DNA from: Deltaproteobacteria bacterium
Lineage (GTDB): Bacteria; Myxococcota; B64-G9
Reading direction: 5' to 3'
Length of the DNA stretch: 41,001 bases
Assembly: GCA_030622135.1 (NCBI GenBank)
Contig: JAUXGL010000014.1
Coordinates: 1 to 41,001, forward strand
In this document: positions 8,473-17,239 of the stretch, in pieces
How the letters are laid out: each line of letters starts with the position of its first letter
Position numbering within the stretch: position 1 is the stretch's first letter
The notes under the pieces: model-generated
What the model saw: only the letters and a program-made list of their open reading frames with translations
The model's database searches: none
What the model was told of the DNA's origin: nothing
Translations under genes and position numbers: made by a program

Positions 8473-9836
8473 AGTTTGGGAGAACCCTCGCCTTCGTGCT
8501 CATCTTTGGTTTGGCACAAGGTTTTGCGATAGCGGAAACAGTGCCGCCGAACACGCCGCTCACGGTCGATCGGTGCGTGGAGATCGCACTGGGAAGCAAC
8601 CCGCGGATCGAGGAGGCCGAGGCCAAGGTTCGCGAGTACCGGGCCCGGCTGGCCGAGGTGGAGTCGATATTCTATCCCAAGCTTACGGGCATGGCCTATG
8701 TGGCGCCCATGTTCACGGTGCGCGGCAGCGCCTTCGATAAGGAAATCGAATACAAATGGAAAGACATCGGCAACTGGGGGCCCTATACCCATTTCGAGGC
8801 GGTTTTGGCTCAGCCTTTGTATACCTTCGGTCGTGTAGCTGCCGGCGAGCTCGCGGCGAGTGAACGCGTAGAGGTCGAACGGGCTCGTCTCAGAGAGGCA
8901 CGCAACCTGGTGGCTCTGGAGGTTCGCAAGCTCTATCACACCAGGTTATTCGCACTGAGCATGCTTCCTTCTCTCGACAACGCGGCCGAGATCGTGGCCG
9001 GCGCCCGCAAGGAGGCCGGGGAGCTTTACGACCGCGCCTCGGGTAAGGTCACCCAGGCGGATCTGATGAAGCTGCGCTATGCCGCCACGGAAGTGGATCG
9101 TTACCGTATCCTGGCCAGAGGAGGTGCCGAGCTGGCCCTCTCCGCGCTGAAACACACCATGGGGTTACCGGAGAAGGAGGAGATCCGTCTGGCCGACGAA
9201 CGCCTTCCTCGGCTTCCTCCCCAGGAAGTGGCTGATATGCATTCTCTGCTCAAGGAGGCCGCGCTCAATCGTTCCGAATGGATGCAGGTAAAGCATGGAA
9301 TAGGAGCCGCCGAGGCCTGGGCCGACGCCGAGCGTAAAGCTCTCTGGCCGGTGGTTTTCCTGGGGGGCATGCTGCGAGCGGGGTGGGCGCCAACCCGCGA
9401 CAACGCCGCCAATCCCTACCACTATGACCCGTACAACGAGGTCGTAGGTGGACTGGCCCTGGGATTCATTTTCGATTTGGACCCCGCGCGTACCGTGGCG
9501 AAGACCCGCCAAGCCGAGGCAACCAGGGATCAGATTGAGGCGCTGAGAAAATTCGCCTCCACCGGGATACCGCTCCAGGTTCTCAAGGCACGCACTGAAG
9601 TTCAGCGGTACCGTCGTCTGGCGGGTCTTTCGACTGATTCCGTCAAATCGACCCGAAAATGGATGACCTTTGCCGCGGCCGCCTATGGTACCGGGACAGG
9701 GGAAGCCAGGGACCTGGTGGAGGGAATGGTCGCCTATCTCCAGTCAAAGCGCGCTTACTACGAGGACCTGCTCGGTTACCACATAGCCCATGCAGAACTG
9801 AATTACGCGGTGGGAAAGGAGAACGTATCGAAATGA
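8469..9836 (+). CDS. TolC-like outer-membrane efflux protein
   Basis: A 455-residue exported protein of the outer-membrane efflux family. It has a signal peptide (residues ~1-22, AFVLIFGLAQGFAIA), then the family opening LTVDRCVEIALGSNPRIEEAEAKV, long coiled helices, and a strand segment FEAVLAQPLYTFGRVAAGEL near residue 120, where TolC proteins carry the LSQPLF-type motif. The second half repeats helix-strand-helix. Length is normal. Its ATG overlaps the stop of the MlaC-like gene (ATGA), so the two are translationally coupled. No membrane-fusion protein gene is in the operon, which is unusual for an RND-TolC system and suggests the MlaC-like carrier bridges the periplasm. Confidence 0.85.
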   Translation: MKFGRTLAFVLIFGLAQGFAIAETVPPNTPLTVDRCVEIALGSNPRIEEAEAKVREYRARLAEVESIFYPKLTGMAYVAPMFTVRGSAFDKEIEYKWKDIGNWGPYTHFEAVLAQPLYTFGRVAAGELAASERVEVERARLREARNLVALEVRKLYHTRLFALSMLPSLDNAAEIVAGARKEAGELYDRASGKVTQADLMKLRYAATEVDRYRILARGGAELALSALKHTMGLPEKEEIRLADERLPRLPPQEVADMHSLLKEAALNRSEWMQVKHGIGAAEAWADAERKALWPVVFLGGMLRAGWAPTRDNAANPYHYDPYNEVVGGLALGFIFDLDPARTVAKTRQAEATRDQIEALRKFASTGIPLQVLKARTEVQRYRRLAGLSTDSVKSTRKWMTFAAAAYGTGTGEARDLVEGMVAYLQSKRAYYEDLLGYHIAHAELNYAVGKENVSK

Positions 9837-9861
9837 CAGCACAAAATGAAAGGCTCTTACG

Positions 9862-11118
9862 ATGAAGACTGGCGATGCCCTGAAAGCATCTACTCGCTTT
9901 CCGGTGAATGCGATCACCCATATTCATACCGAGTACTCGAACGGCTCAGCCTCAAAACTGGATCCCATGGTAAGAAGAGCCGTCTGTGAGGCTCTTGGAC
10001 CGGAGACGATTTTCAAGTGGGGTGAATGTTTCACAACCGTGGAGAAGTTGCTGGCCTTGCTCAAGAGTCCTCATCGGCGACGGAATCCATCGATCGGCAT
10101 CATTACGATAACCGACCATATGAATCACCGACGTCATTTCTTCTCAGATGAAGTCTTGCGCGTTGCAGCCAGGGAACCCAGGATTGCTGCTTGCGCTGAG
10201 GTCTTCTGTATCGACCAGGATGGGGACGGCTTATATCGAGTAGCTCCCGAAGTATTGGTCTACGGTGATGGGAACCCAGTCGAGAGTGAATACGGAGAGT
10301 ACTTCGGTTTATCGCAGACACTATTGGAAAAACTATTCAGAACTTGCCGGGCAAAAGGATCGGATAGAGTCCAGACCTCCCGGGTTCTCGACTTCTGTGA
10401 AGAAAACGGCATTGCGTGCTGCTTGGCCCATCCTTTCGACGGGCACGAACTTTCTCTCGAAGCCACGTTTGATCTAATCTCTCGGGCCCGCTTGGTAGAG
10501 ACGATAAACGGAGGATTTTCCGCCATCAGTGCTAGGATTCTGGAAGACTTCATCGCATTTCAAAATCGGGTGGTCACCGGCTGTCGTCTTTCAAAGGAAG
10601 ATGCGTTGCGCTATCCCGTTGCCCAAAGACTCGCTAGTCGAATCATGTCGGAGGGCCGCTCTGTGTTGCATCCATGGGGGGGATCGGACGCCCACGAACA
10701 TAACTTCGCGCGTGTTGTAGTGAATTACCTATCGGACAAACCGAATCCTTCCGCAGGAGATCTCTTTCGGACCATGATCGAGACTCCTGTAGAAACTCTC
10801 CTGTCAGAAGGAACCTTTGCAGTCGTTGGAGAACCTGGCACGGTCGTTTCGGGGCTCACTGATATCATGCGTATTGTTGCTCGAAACATGTGGAGAAACA
10901 AGCGAAGTATATTCAATACTCCTTTGAGATCCTGGAGAATAGCTTCAACCGCTGTCAGAGTGGTTCAAGAAGAACTCCGTCACCGACATCAAAGACAGTC
11001 GACACTACTCCATCAGGTGGAGCACGACTTCGGTTTCAACAAGCTTCTGCCTCCCGTGGTGTTATCAAATGAGGTCCATGAGCCCGCTCAAAAATCAATG
11101 AAATTGGTTCTTTCATAG
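9862..11118 (+). CDS. PHP-domain metal-dependent phosphoesterase
   Basis: A 418-residue protein with a PHP (polymerase and histidinol phosphatase) domain. Metal-binding motifs are visible in order: HIHTEYSNGSAS (His20, His22), ITITDHMNH, AACAEVFC, CLAHPFDGHE, and late GGSDAHEHNFA. These coordinate the two or three metals used to cleave phosphoesters. The C-terminal ~100 residues, rich in Arg and aromatic positions (MWRNKRSIFNTPLRSW), are not recognised. No signal peptide. It starts 25 bases after the TolC-like gene, so it is probably the last gene of the transcript. The substrate is unknown; a phosphate ester made by the upstream lipid enzymes is possible. Composition is somewhat more AT-rich than the preceding four genes. 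Confidence 0.75.
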   Translation: MKTGDALKASTRFPVNAITHIHTEYSNGSASKLDPMVRRAVCEALGPETIFKWGECFTTVEKLLALLKSPHRRRNPSIGIITITDHMNHRRHFFSDEVLRVAAREPRIAACAEVFCIDQDGDGLYRVAPEVLVYGDGNPVESEYGEYFGLSQTLLEKLFRTCRAKGSDRVQTSRVLDFCEENGIACCLAHPFDGHELSLEATFDLISRARLVETINGGFSAISARILEDFIAFQNRVVTGCRLSKEDALRYPVAQRLASRIMSEGRSVLHPWGGSDAHEHNFARVVVNYLSDKPNPSAGDLFRTMIETPVETLLSEGTFAVVGEPGTVVSGLTDIMRIVARNMWRNKRSIFNTPLRSWRIASTAVRVVQEELRHRHQRQSTLLHQVEHDFGFNKLLPPVVLSNEVHEPAQKSMKLVLS

Positions 11119-11331
11119 GCTGCGTAATACCAGCGAACATGGGTATTTCAGGGCGGGTCTTTTCTTCTGTCCGCCTTTGCTGGAACCGACCAGGGGGAAC
11201 GCGACGACGCCATGGGCCGGTTATAGCCGCAATCATTGCGACAGCTTATAACCTGCTGGGAAATTTGGATTATTTCCCGTCATTGCTACCTTTGCGTGGA
11301 GGTGATAGAAATATGGGTAGGGAGGTTTGAT

Positions 11332-11790
11332 GTGAGTGGGAGCACTGGTAGTTGGAAGAGGATGATTCTTGTGGTGATTTCTTTGGGATTGTTGGTGGGA
11401 TGCGGTTCGAATGGTAATGAAGACGATCGCAGGTATCCGGAGATCTGCGACGCCATCATCGATTGCGAGGCGATGACCAAGGACCATTGCATGAGCGTCT
11501 ACGGACCGTTCGTGTTTTTGGACGAATGTATTCAGGCGGTAAAGCAGGCCTCTTGTGAAGAGCACCAGCAGGCTCCGCCGCCGTATTTAGATACCTGCTT
11601 TCCACCTTGCATGGGCATCGACTCAACCTGCCAGGGTGACGAGATCACGGTTTGCTCTCAGGGGCGGACCAAGGTTTCTTTGTGCATCGAGGTGTGCAAG
11701 ATATCCGGGAAGGACTATACCGGAGTTTGCGCCAACCAGTACGGCGAAGAGATGTCACCCACCGGGCTGGACATGTGCTGGTGCGAGTAG
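11332..11790 (+). CDS. Cysteine-rich lipoprotein
   Basis: A 152-residue predicted lipoprotein. The GTG at 11332 is chosen because GGGAGG lies 6 bases upstream; the ATG at 11362 is an alternative and the track start at 11236 has no support. The N-terminus is basic, then hydrophobic (ILVVISLGLLVGC) with a good lipobox at LVGC. The mature protein contains more than a dozen cysteines in short spacings (CDAIIDC, CFPPC, CIEVC, CWC), implying many disulfides. Proteins of this look are common in myxobacteria-like genomes and their function is unknown. It is separated by 213 bases from the PHP gene, so it is probably its own unit. Confidence 0.65.
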   Translation: MSGSTGSWKRMILVVISLGLLVGCGSNGNEDDRRYPEICDAIIDCEAMTKDHCMSVYGPFVFLDECIQAVKQASCEEHQQAPPPYLDTCFPPCMGIDSTCQGDEITVCSQGRTKVSLCIEVCKISGKDYTGVCANQYGEEMSPTGLDMCWCE

Positions 11791-11835
11791 TTCGCTTTGG
11801 TCGGAAACTTTCCGCTTGATAATTGTCTGCACGGA

Positions 11836-11868
11836 TTGACAGTATATCGCCTGAAAAAGTAGTATTAT
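11836..11868 (+). promoter_or_regulatory. Sigma-70-like promoter
   Basis: TTGACA (11836-11841) is followed after 18 bases by TAGTAT (11860-11865), within AT-rich sequence, about 40 bases before the ATG at 11904. This is the best housekeeping-type promoter in the window. Confidence 0.6.
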
Positions 11869-11903
11869 AAGACTCGTGAAATAACAGCCAGCGGAGGAAT
11901 TTT

Positions 11904-12584
11904 ATGAAAAAATTGATGATTGTTTTGGCGGTACCGATGACGATCGTCGCCGCCCTGACCGTAGCGGAAGTGTCGGGCGGATGTGGGCTTCTGGACGCGG
12001 CCGACGAGATCTGGATCGGCCCGATCACCCAAACGTTCGAATTCGACCTCGACGCCAACGACATCCGCACCCAACTCGAGACCCAGTTGGGAGTTTCCCT
12101 GGCCGGACTGACGGAGTTTCCCGCCCAGGTGGGCGACTTCCAGCGCACCCTGGAGATAGAGACACCGCCCGAAAAGGTGGATCTCTCCGGCGAGGAGGAT
12201 CTGAAGAAGTACGTCGAGGCCGGCAAGATCAAGAGCGTGAAGATCGAGTCGATCAAGTACAACGCCACCCAGAACACCCTCAACTACGATATCCCCGGCA
12301 TGGAGATTTACATGGACGACTATGCGGCGAACGAGATCACCGCATCGTCCAAGCTAATCGCCACGCTGCCGACCATCGCAGCCGGGACCACCGAGCCGAA
12401 AGAGGTCGATTGGGCTTCCAACGGAAAGAGCATCATGAACGACTTCCTGATGAGCTTCAAGTTCGCCATCATGGGCAAGACCAGCGTGGAGATCGACACC
12501 ACCAAGAACCGCGCCATTCCAGCCGGCCGGATGATAGGCACGGTGGAAGTGAAAGTGAAGTTCTCCGTCGATCCCATACCCTAA
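11904..12584 (+). CDS. Secreted or lipidated protein of unknown function
   Basis: A 226-residue exported protein. It starts MKKLMIVLAVPMTIVAALTV and reaches a Cys in VSGGCGLL, which fits a lipobox. The mature part is rich in beta-type stretches and Asp/Glu/Thr (FEFDLDANDI, KIKSVKIESIKYN, GTVEVKVKFSVDP), suggesting a beta-sandwich domain. No family is recognised. A strong ribosome site (GGAGGAATTTT) and its own promoter precede it. The TPR gene begins 5 bases after its stop, so the two are probably co-transcribed. Confidence 0.7.
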   Translation: MKKLMIVLAVPMTIVAALTVAEVSGGCGLLDAADEIWIGPITQTFEFDLDANDIRTQLETQLGVSLAGLTEFPAQVGDFQRTLEIETPPEKVDLSGEEDLKKYVEAGKIKSVKIESIKYNATQNTLNYDIPGMEIYMDDYAANEITASSKLIATLPTIAAGTTEPKEVDWASNGKSIMNDFLMSFKFAIMGKTSVEIDTTKNRAIPAGRMIGTVEVKVKFSVDPIP

Positions 12585-12588
12585 TAGG

Positions 12589-13260
12589 ATGTCCGCCAAA
12601 GCCATCATCGCCGCATTAGCCGTGGTCATCGTCGGGGTGGGTGGAGTGATCCTCATGCTCACCTTGGGCCGGGGGCACACCGTCTACGTGCCCGACGACG
12701 CGGTCCGGCACCGGGAAAAGGGAGAGTTCTTGGTCAACAAGCGGCGGCACACAACCAACCGGCAGAAGAAAGCCGAGCTGCTTACCCAGGCCATAGACGA
12801 GTTCAAGCTGGCGTTGAAATCCAAGCCCGATTTCGAGGTGGCCCACAACATGCTGGGGCACTGCTACATCGAGCGGGGCCAATGGGAGGACGCCCTCCTG
12901 AACCTAAATCAGGCCCTGAAGATCCGCTCGGACTACCCCGCCGCCCGGTTCAACCGCGCGCGGGTCTACCAGCGGCTCTCCGTCGGAAAGCGGGATCACC
13001 GGTACATCGACATGGCCATCGCCGACTACCGGGTGGCTCTCAAGTCGGAACTGGCCGCCAACTTCGTCGGCGACCTGCACAAGGCCCTGGCCGACGCCTA
13101 CCGCCAGAAGGGCGATTACCGGCAAGCCATCGAAGAGCTGAAGGCCTACATCAAGAAGGCCCCGCACGCTCATGACGCAGTGCTGGTCAGAAGGAAGATC
13201 CGTGGGTTGCAGCTGATGCGGAAAGGCACCGCCCCCCCCCTGAGCGCACCACTTCATTGA
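12589..13260 (+). CDS. Membrane-anchored TPR protein
   Basis: A 223-residue protein. Residues ~4-26 form one membrane helix (IIAALAVVIVGVGGVILMLT), followed by tetratricopeptide repeats: AIDEFKLALKSKPDFEVAHNMLGHCYIERGQWEDALLNL-type units recur about four times. TPRs form protein-binding solenoids. The ATG lies 5 bases after the previous stop, so translation is probably coupled. The last codons run through a nine-C tract (13232-13240); loss of one C would stop the protein six codons earlier, changing little. Role unknown. Confidence 0.75.
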   Translation: MSAKAIIAALAVVIVGVGGVILMLTLGRGHTVYVPDDAVRHREKGEFLVNKRRHTTNRQKKAELLTQAIDEFKLALKSKPDFEVAHNMLGHCYIERGQWEDALLNLNQALKIRSDYPAARFNRARVYQRLSVGKRDHRYIDMAIADYRVALKSELAANFVGDLHKALADAYRQKGDYRQAIEELKAYIKKAPHAHDAVLVRRKIRGLQLMRKGTAPPLSAPLH

Positions 13261-13349
13261 CTTACGGGTAGCCCGCCGAGTTGGACACCGCCAGCGTGTG
13301 CGAGGTTCGGTGTGGATTTTGGTCTCCACATGCGCTATACGAGCAGGAC

Positions 13350-15140
13350 ATGAGTGCCGCAACCATCACCTTCGCATGCACCCTTCTGCTGGGCCAGCTC
13401 TTCCCCGTGGATCCTGCGATTCATTCCGACGACTTCATTTCCATCAGCTGCCCCAACCGCCGCTCTTGCCTGATCCTGGACAATGCCGGGAACATCTGGT
13501 TCGCGCCGGGGGGAGACACCAAGCTGGTCTGGAGGTCCAACCAAGAGCAGATCGGACTCAAAAAGATCCGCTTTACCGGACTGATCGACGGCTGGGGACT
13601 GGATCGCAACGGGGGCCTGTGGCGAACCCGAAATGGGGGAAGATCCTTCATCCCGATCCCCTCTCCGGGTGGGTCGCCCGCGGTCGACATCCGGGGACAC
13701 GGGGATTTCTGGCTGGGCACCCGAGACGGATCGCTGTTTCGGCTGCACCGGAAGAAAGCAGCCGTCGCCGTCGCAAAAATCCGCGGCGCAACCGGCCTCA
13801 AGTTCTTCGATTTCAACCAGAAGGATCTCATCGCCGCGATCGCGACGGACGGCTCCCTGCTGGTATCGGTTGACCGGGGCCTGAAGTGGACCCGCACCCG
13901 GCCCTTGGCGGGAGACGTAACCGGGCTGGCGGTGGACAGCCAGGGCCACATCGTGGTTTCGGGTTGCCGGGGAACCGTGGCCCTCTCTTTGAACTCGGGC
14001 CAGACCTTCAAATCCCTGAAGCTTCCCGAAACTCCCGGGTCCTGGGGCAGCACCTGTTTGACCTCGGGGGGTTTTCTCGCCGACGGTAGATTTATGCTGT
14101 TCGGCATTCCCGAAAACGTTTTGGTCGGCCACCCGGGCTCGGGCCTGCTTACGAATTTTCCAATCCCCCCGAAACGTAACTGGCGCGATGCCGCTCTCCT
14201 GCGACGGTCCGAGGCCTTGCTGGTGGGAGACGGAGGAGCCCGGGCTCGCCTAAAGGCGCCCTGGGGCCGGGAGCTTGCCTACACGCCGGTGGGAAAGAGC
14301 CGATCCACCGTTACCGATACTCAGGTGCTCAAGCGCAGGCACTTCTGGGTGGCCTACATGAGCGGTGAGATCCAATACTCCGCGGGCGGCGGAGACAAAT
14401 GGGAGCAACTTTCACAACCCGCGAAGGAACCGTTACGAATCTCTTTCGTGGACGAAAAGCGCGGATTTGCCCTGGCGGGACACCACGGCATCTTGAGCAC
14501 TTCGAACGGCGGGCGCAGTTGGAAAAGCCTCGGGAAATGGCCGGACACATTCCTCAACGACATCTTCTTCGTCGACGGACAGAACGGATGGGCGGTGGGG
14601 AAAATCGGCTGCGTGATCCGCACTACGGATGGAGGAAAGACCTGGACCCTGAACCGGCTTCCCACCGATCGCGACCTCAATCAGGTCCAGTTTGTGGACC
14701 AGAACCGGGGCTGGGTGGTCGGCGACAAGCAAGCGGTGTTCCACACGCAAGACGGCGGGCGCAGCTGGTCGAGAATGCTTTCCGGACGCGGGTCGCTCTA
14801 CGCCCTGCACTTCGAATCCTCCGGGGAGGGCTGGGTATGCGGCGATGCCGGCATCGTGCTGCACACGACGGACGGGGGGAAATCCTGGACGCCCCAGCCC
14901 GCGCCCACCCACAACACCCTGCGGGCCATGAGTTTCCTGGGGGCCAACCGTGGGCTGGTAGGCGGAGAGGCGGGGCAGGTTTTTCTCACCAAGGACGGAG
15001 GCAAGAGCTGGAAACCGTTGAAGCTCAACACCCGGACCCGGGTGGTCACCATCTCGTGCGACCGGCGTACGGCCGGTTGCCTGGTGGGCGGCGACCGGGG
15101 CCTCTTGCTCCACGGAACCCCCTTCCGGTTCCACCGTTGA
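13350..15140 (+). CDS. Secreted YCF48/BNR-type beta-propeller protein
   Basis: A 596-residue exported protein built almost entirely of BNR/YCF48 repeats. The ATG at 13350 has a purine-rich stretch (GAGCAGGA) upstream and gives a plausible short signal sequence (ATITFACTLLLGQLFP); the TTG at 13281 does not. Repeat units carry the Asp-box signature, e.g. NGGRSWKSL, TTDGGKTWTLN, TQDGGRSWSRM, TTDGGKSWTPQ and TKDGGKSWKPL, about every 40 residues in the C-terminal half and in looser form before. In photosynthetic organisms YCF48 helps assemble photosystem II, but in other bacteria these are generic secreted propellers of unknown function. No catalytic residues of sialidases are evident. Confidence 0.75.
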   Translation: MSAATITFACTLLLGQLFPVDPAIHSDDFISISCPNRRSCLILDNAGNIWFAPGGDTKLVWRSNQEQIGLKKIRFTGLIDGWGLDRNGGLWRTRNGGRSFIPIPSPGGSPAVDIRGHGDFWLGTRDGSLFRLHRKKAAVAVAKIRGATGLKFFDFNQKDLIAAIATDGSLLVSVDRGLKWTRTRPLAGDVTGLAVDSQGHIVVSGCRGTVALSLNSGQTFKSLKLPETPGSWGSTCLTSGGFLADGRFMLFGIPENVLVGHPGSGLLTNFPIPPKRNWRDAALLRRSEALLVGDGGARARLKAPWGRELAYTPVGKSRSTVTDTQVLKRRHFWVAYMSGEIQYSAGGGDKWEQLSQPAKEPLRISFVDEKRGFALAGHHGILSTSNGGRSWKSLGKWPDTFLNDIFFVDGQNGWAVGKIGCVIRTTDGGKTWTLNRLPTDRDLNQVQFVDQNRGWVVGDKQAVFHTQDGGRSWSRMLSGRGSLYALHFESSGEGWVCGDAGIVLHTTDGGKSWTPQPAPTHNTLRAMSFLGANRGLVGGEAGQVFLTKDGGKSWKPLKLNTRTRVVTISCDRRTAGCLVGGDRGLLLHGTPFRFHR

Positions 15141-15184
15141 CCGTCGCTATTGTCAATCATGATGCCGGGCTGGGCATATCCAGC

Positions 15185-16624
15185 ATGAATACCTTTTACA
15201 TTCACACCTTCGGATGCCAGATGAACGTTCACGACTCCGAGCGCATGGCGCAGCTGCTGGTGGGACAGGGCCTGCGGCCGGTCGGGTCTCCCCAGGAAGC
15301 CGACCTGGTGATCGTCAACACCTGCTCGGTCCGGGCCAAACCCGAGCACAAGGCGCTGAGCGAGGTAGGAAGACACCAGCAGCGGAAGAAAACCGAAGGG
15401 TGCCGAATCATCCTGGCCGGATGCCTGGCCCAGCAAGAAGGCCATCGGCTGCTTTCAAAGGCTCCCTACCTGGATGCGATCATCGGACCGGATGCGGTCT
15501 GGCGGCTACCGGAAATCCTTGCGAGCATCCAGGACGGCCACGGTCCGGTGATTGCGGTTGACCAGCACGACCGGGACAATCCCTGCTTCGTCCCCTTGAA
15601 GATCGGGAGCATTGCTCGCCGTAGCCAAGAACCCGACTTCGCCAAGGCTACGTCGGGTCGCTTCGCCGTTCCTTCACTTGATAAGCCGCAAGGTATCCCG
15701 GCGAAGGCGAGCGCCTTGGTAACCATCATGAAGGGGTGCGACAACTTTTGCTCCTACTGCGTGGTTCCCCACGTTCGCGGCAGGGAAGTCAGCCGGCCGG
15801 CGGAAGACATACTCCGGGAAGTGAAAGCGCTTGCGGATGCCGGGAGCCGAGAAGTCGTCCTGCTGGGCCAAAACGTAAACTCCTACAACGATCCGGAATC
15901 GGGCACCGGATTTCCCGGACTACTCGAGGCCCTCGACCGACAGGGAGCGGTGGATCGGATCCGTTTCATCACCAGCCACCCGAAGGACCTGAGCCCCAGT
16001 TTGATCCGGGCGGTGGCGGGACTCGATCGGGTGTGCGAGCACGTCCATCTGGGCCTGCAATCCGGATCCGACCGCATTCTCGGCTTGATGAACCGGGGTT
16101 ACACCGGTGCCCAATTTTTAAAAATGGCCGCGGCGTTTCGCCGGGCAGTGCCCGAAGTCAGCATCACCACGGACATCATCGTGGGTTTTCCCTCGGAGGA
16201 TGACGAGGATTTCAAAGACACCCTCGCGGTGGTCCGGGCCGCGGCTTTCGACCAGGCCTTCTCGTTCATTTACTCAAAGAGGCCCGGTACCGCGGCGGGT
16301 AAACTTCCGGACAACATTTCACGCCAGGTGAAATTGGAACGTCTCTCGGCTCTTCAATCCCTGCTCGTCGAGTTGGCGGCAGACAGCCTGTCCCGCCTGA
16401 CCGGTAGAATCCACCCGGTATTGGTGGAAGGCCGGAGCCTCCGAAACCCGGACGCCTATCGCGGCCGCACCCGCTGCAACCGGGTGGTTAATTTCGCAGC
16501 AGCACAATTCCTCCGCCCCGGAGAAACCGTGAATGTTCATGTAGTTGAAGTACGCGGGCATACCCTCTGGGGAGAGACCAAGGTTGACCCCAATCTACCA
16601 TGTAGAGTCGGAGACGATGGTTGA
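15185..16624 (+). CDS. miaB: tRNA-2-methylthio-N6-isopentenyladenosine methylthiotransferase MiaB, with insertion
   Basis: A 479-residue radical SAM methylthiotransferase that thiomethylates i6A37 in tRNAs. The N-terminal UPF0004 domain (FGCQMNVHDSER with Cys11, NTCSVRAKPEHK, LAGCLAQQEG) carries the auxiliary cluster cysteines. The radical SAM motif GCDNFCSYC puts its cysteines at about 185, 189 and 192. IRFITSHPKDLS, VCEHVHLGLQSGSD and DIIVGFPSEDDEDF follow, and a TRAM domain ends the protein. Between the two cluster domains (about residues 140-178) sits an extra segment beyond the usual MiaB length, encoded by a palindromic DNA element (see findings). Frame is maintained, so the enzyme may still work. 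The ATG at 15185 begins the family consensus; the long track ORF from 14399 overlaps the propeller gene and is spurious upstream. Confidence 0.93.
   Translation: MNTFYIHTFGCQMNVHDSERMAQLLVGQGLRPVGSPQEADLVIVNTCSVRAKPEHKALSEVGRHQQRKKTEGCRIILAGCLAQQEGHRLLSKAPYLDAIIGPDAVWRLPEILASIQDGHGPVIAVDQHDRDNPCFVPLKIGSIARRSQEPDFAKATSGRFAVPSLDKPQGIPAKASALVTIMKGCDNFCSYCVVPHVRGREVSRPAEDILREVKALADAGSREVVLLGQNVNSYNDPESGTGFPGLLEALDRQGAVDRIRFITSHPKDLSPSLIRAVAGLDRVCEHVHLGLQSGSDRILGLMNRGYTGAQFLKMAAAFRRAVPEVSITTDIIVGFPSEDDEDFKDTLAVVRAAAFDQAFSFIYSKRPGTAAGKLPDNISRQVKLERLSALQSLLVELAADSLSRLTGRIHPVLVEGRSLRNPDAYRGRTRCNRVVNFAAAQFLRPGETVNVHVVEVRGHTLWGETKVDPNLPCRVGDDG
15621..15657. repeat. Palindromic element inserted in miaB
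   Basis: Nested inverted repeats: GTAGCC (15621-15626) pairs with GGCTAC (15646-15651), and CCCGAC (15632-15637) pairs with GTCGGG (15652-15657). The segment lies in frame in miaB where family members have a short linker. It resembles the mobile palindromic repeats of several uncultured bacterial lineages that insert into coding sequences without breaking frame. No second copy was noticed in this window. Confidence 0.5.
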
Positions 16625-16665
16625 CATCCGCCCATGAGCATAGAAGGATGAGGTTGGAGGTTATA

Positions 16666-17187
16666 ATGGGTGAGAAGGTCAAGATGACGGTCGCAGGCAT
16701 CACCATGGACTCCACCAACAACATGCCCATCATCATCCTCAAGAGCGAGAATGACGAGGTGGCCATCCCCATCTGGATCGGATTGGTCGAAGCCAGCGCC
16801 ATAGCCACCGAGTTGGAGGGCATCCAGTTGGGAAGACCCATGACGCACGACCTGCTGAGAAACATCCTGGAGGGACTGGGCGGCAAGCTGCAACGGATCG
16901 TAGTAAACAACCTGAAGGACAACACCTTCTACGCCTCCCTGTTCGTCGAGTTAAACGGGTCCGAGATAGAAATCGACTCGCGGCCCTCGGACGCAATCGC
17001 CCTGGCTTTGCGTTGCAGCGCGGAGATATACGTGTCCAAGAAGGTGATCGACACATCGCAACACTTCGACATAAGCGCACTGAAGCAAGTTCTACAGCCC
17101 AACCAGAGCGGAGAGGGAAACAAAGACAAGTGGACCGAACTCCTGGAAAACCTCAAGCCGGAGGACTTCGGAAAATACAAGATGTAA
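16666..17187 (+). CDS. Bifunctional nuclease (BFN/DUF151) domain protein
   Basis: A 173-residue cytoplasmic protein. The N-terminal ~135 residues match the BFN domain: VAGITMDSTNNMPIIILKSE, VAIPIWIGLVEASAIATELEG, RPMTHDLLRNILEGLGG and IEIDSRPSDAIALALRCSAEIYV are all characteristic. Related plant proteins show nuclease activity; the bacterial role is poorly defined, although the family is widespread and often near miaB or DNA-repair genes. The start is set at ATG 16666 because GGAGGT lies 5 bases upstream. It follows miaB by 41 bases and ends just before a strong terminator. Confidence 0.88.
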   Translation: MGEKVKMTVAGITMDSTNNMPIIILKSENDEVAIPIWIGLVEASAIATELEGIQLGRPMTHDLLRNILEGLGGKLQRIVVNNLKDNTFYASLFVELNGSEIEIDSRPSDAIALALRCSAEIYVSKKVIDTSQHFDISALKQVLQPNQSGEGNKDKWTELLENLKPEDFGKYKM

Positions 17188-17210
17188 AACGATCCGACAT
17201 GTCCCTATGT

Positions 17211-17239
17211 GGCCCGCCGGAACCCCGGCGGGCCTTTTT
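17211..17239 (+). terminator. Rho-independent terminator
   Basis: A perfect 10-base-pair stem, GGCCCGCCGG / CCGGCGGGCC, with an AACC loop, followed by TTTTT. It lies 23 bases after the stop of the BFN gene and closes the miaB-side transcript. Confidence 0.92.

Noticed and set aside
8512-8528. TGGCACAAGGTTTTGC resembling a sigma-54 promoter
   Set aside because: GG and GC are 11 bases apart instead of 10, and the site lies inside the TolC-like coding sequence.
14399-15184. Upstream extension of the miaB ORF
   Set aside because: It overlaps the YCF48-type gene in another frame and is a shadow; family alignment starts at 15185.
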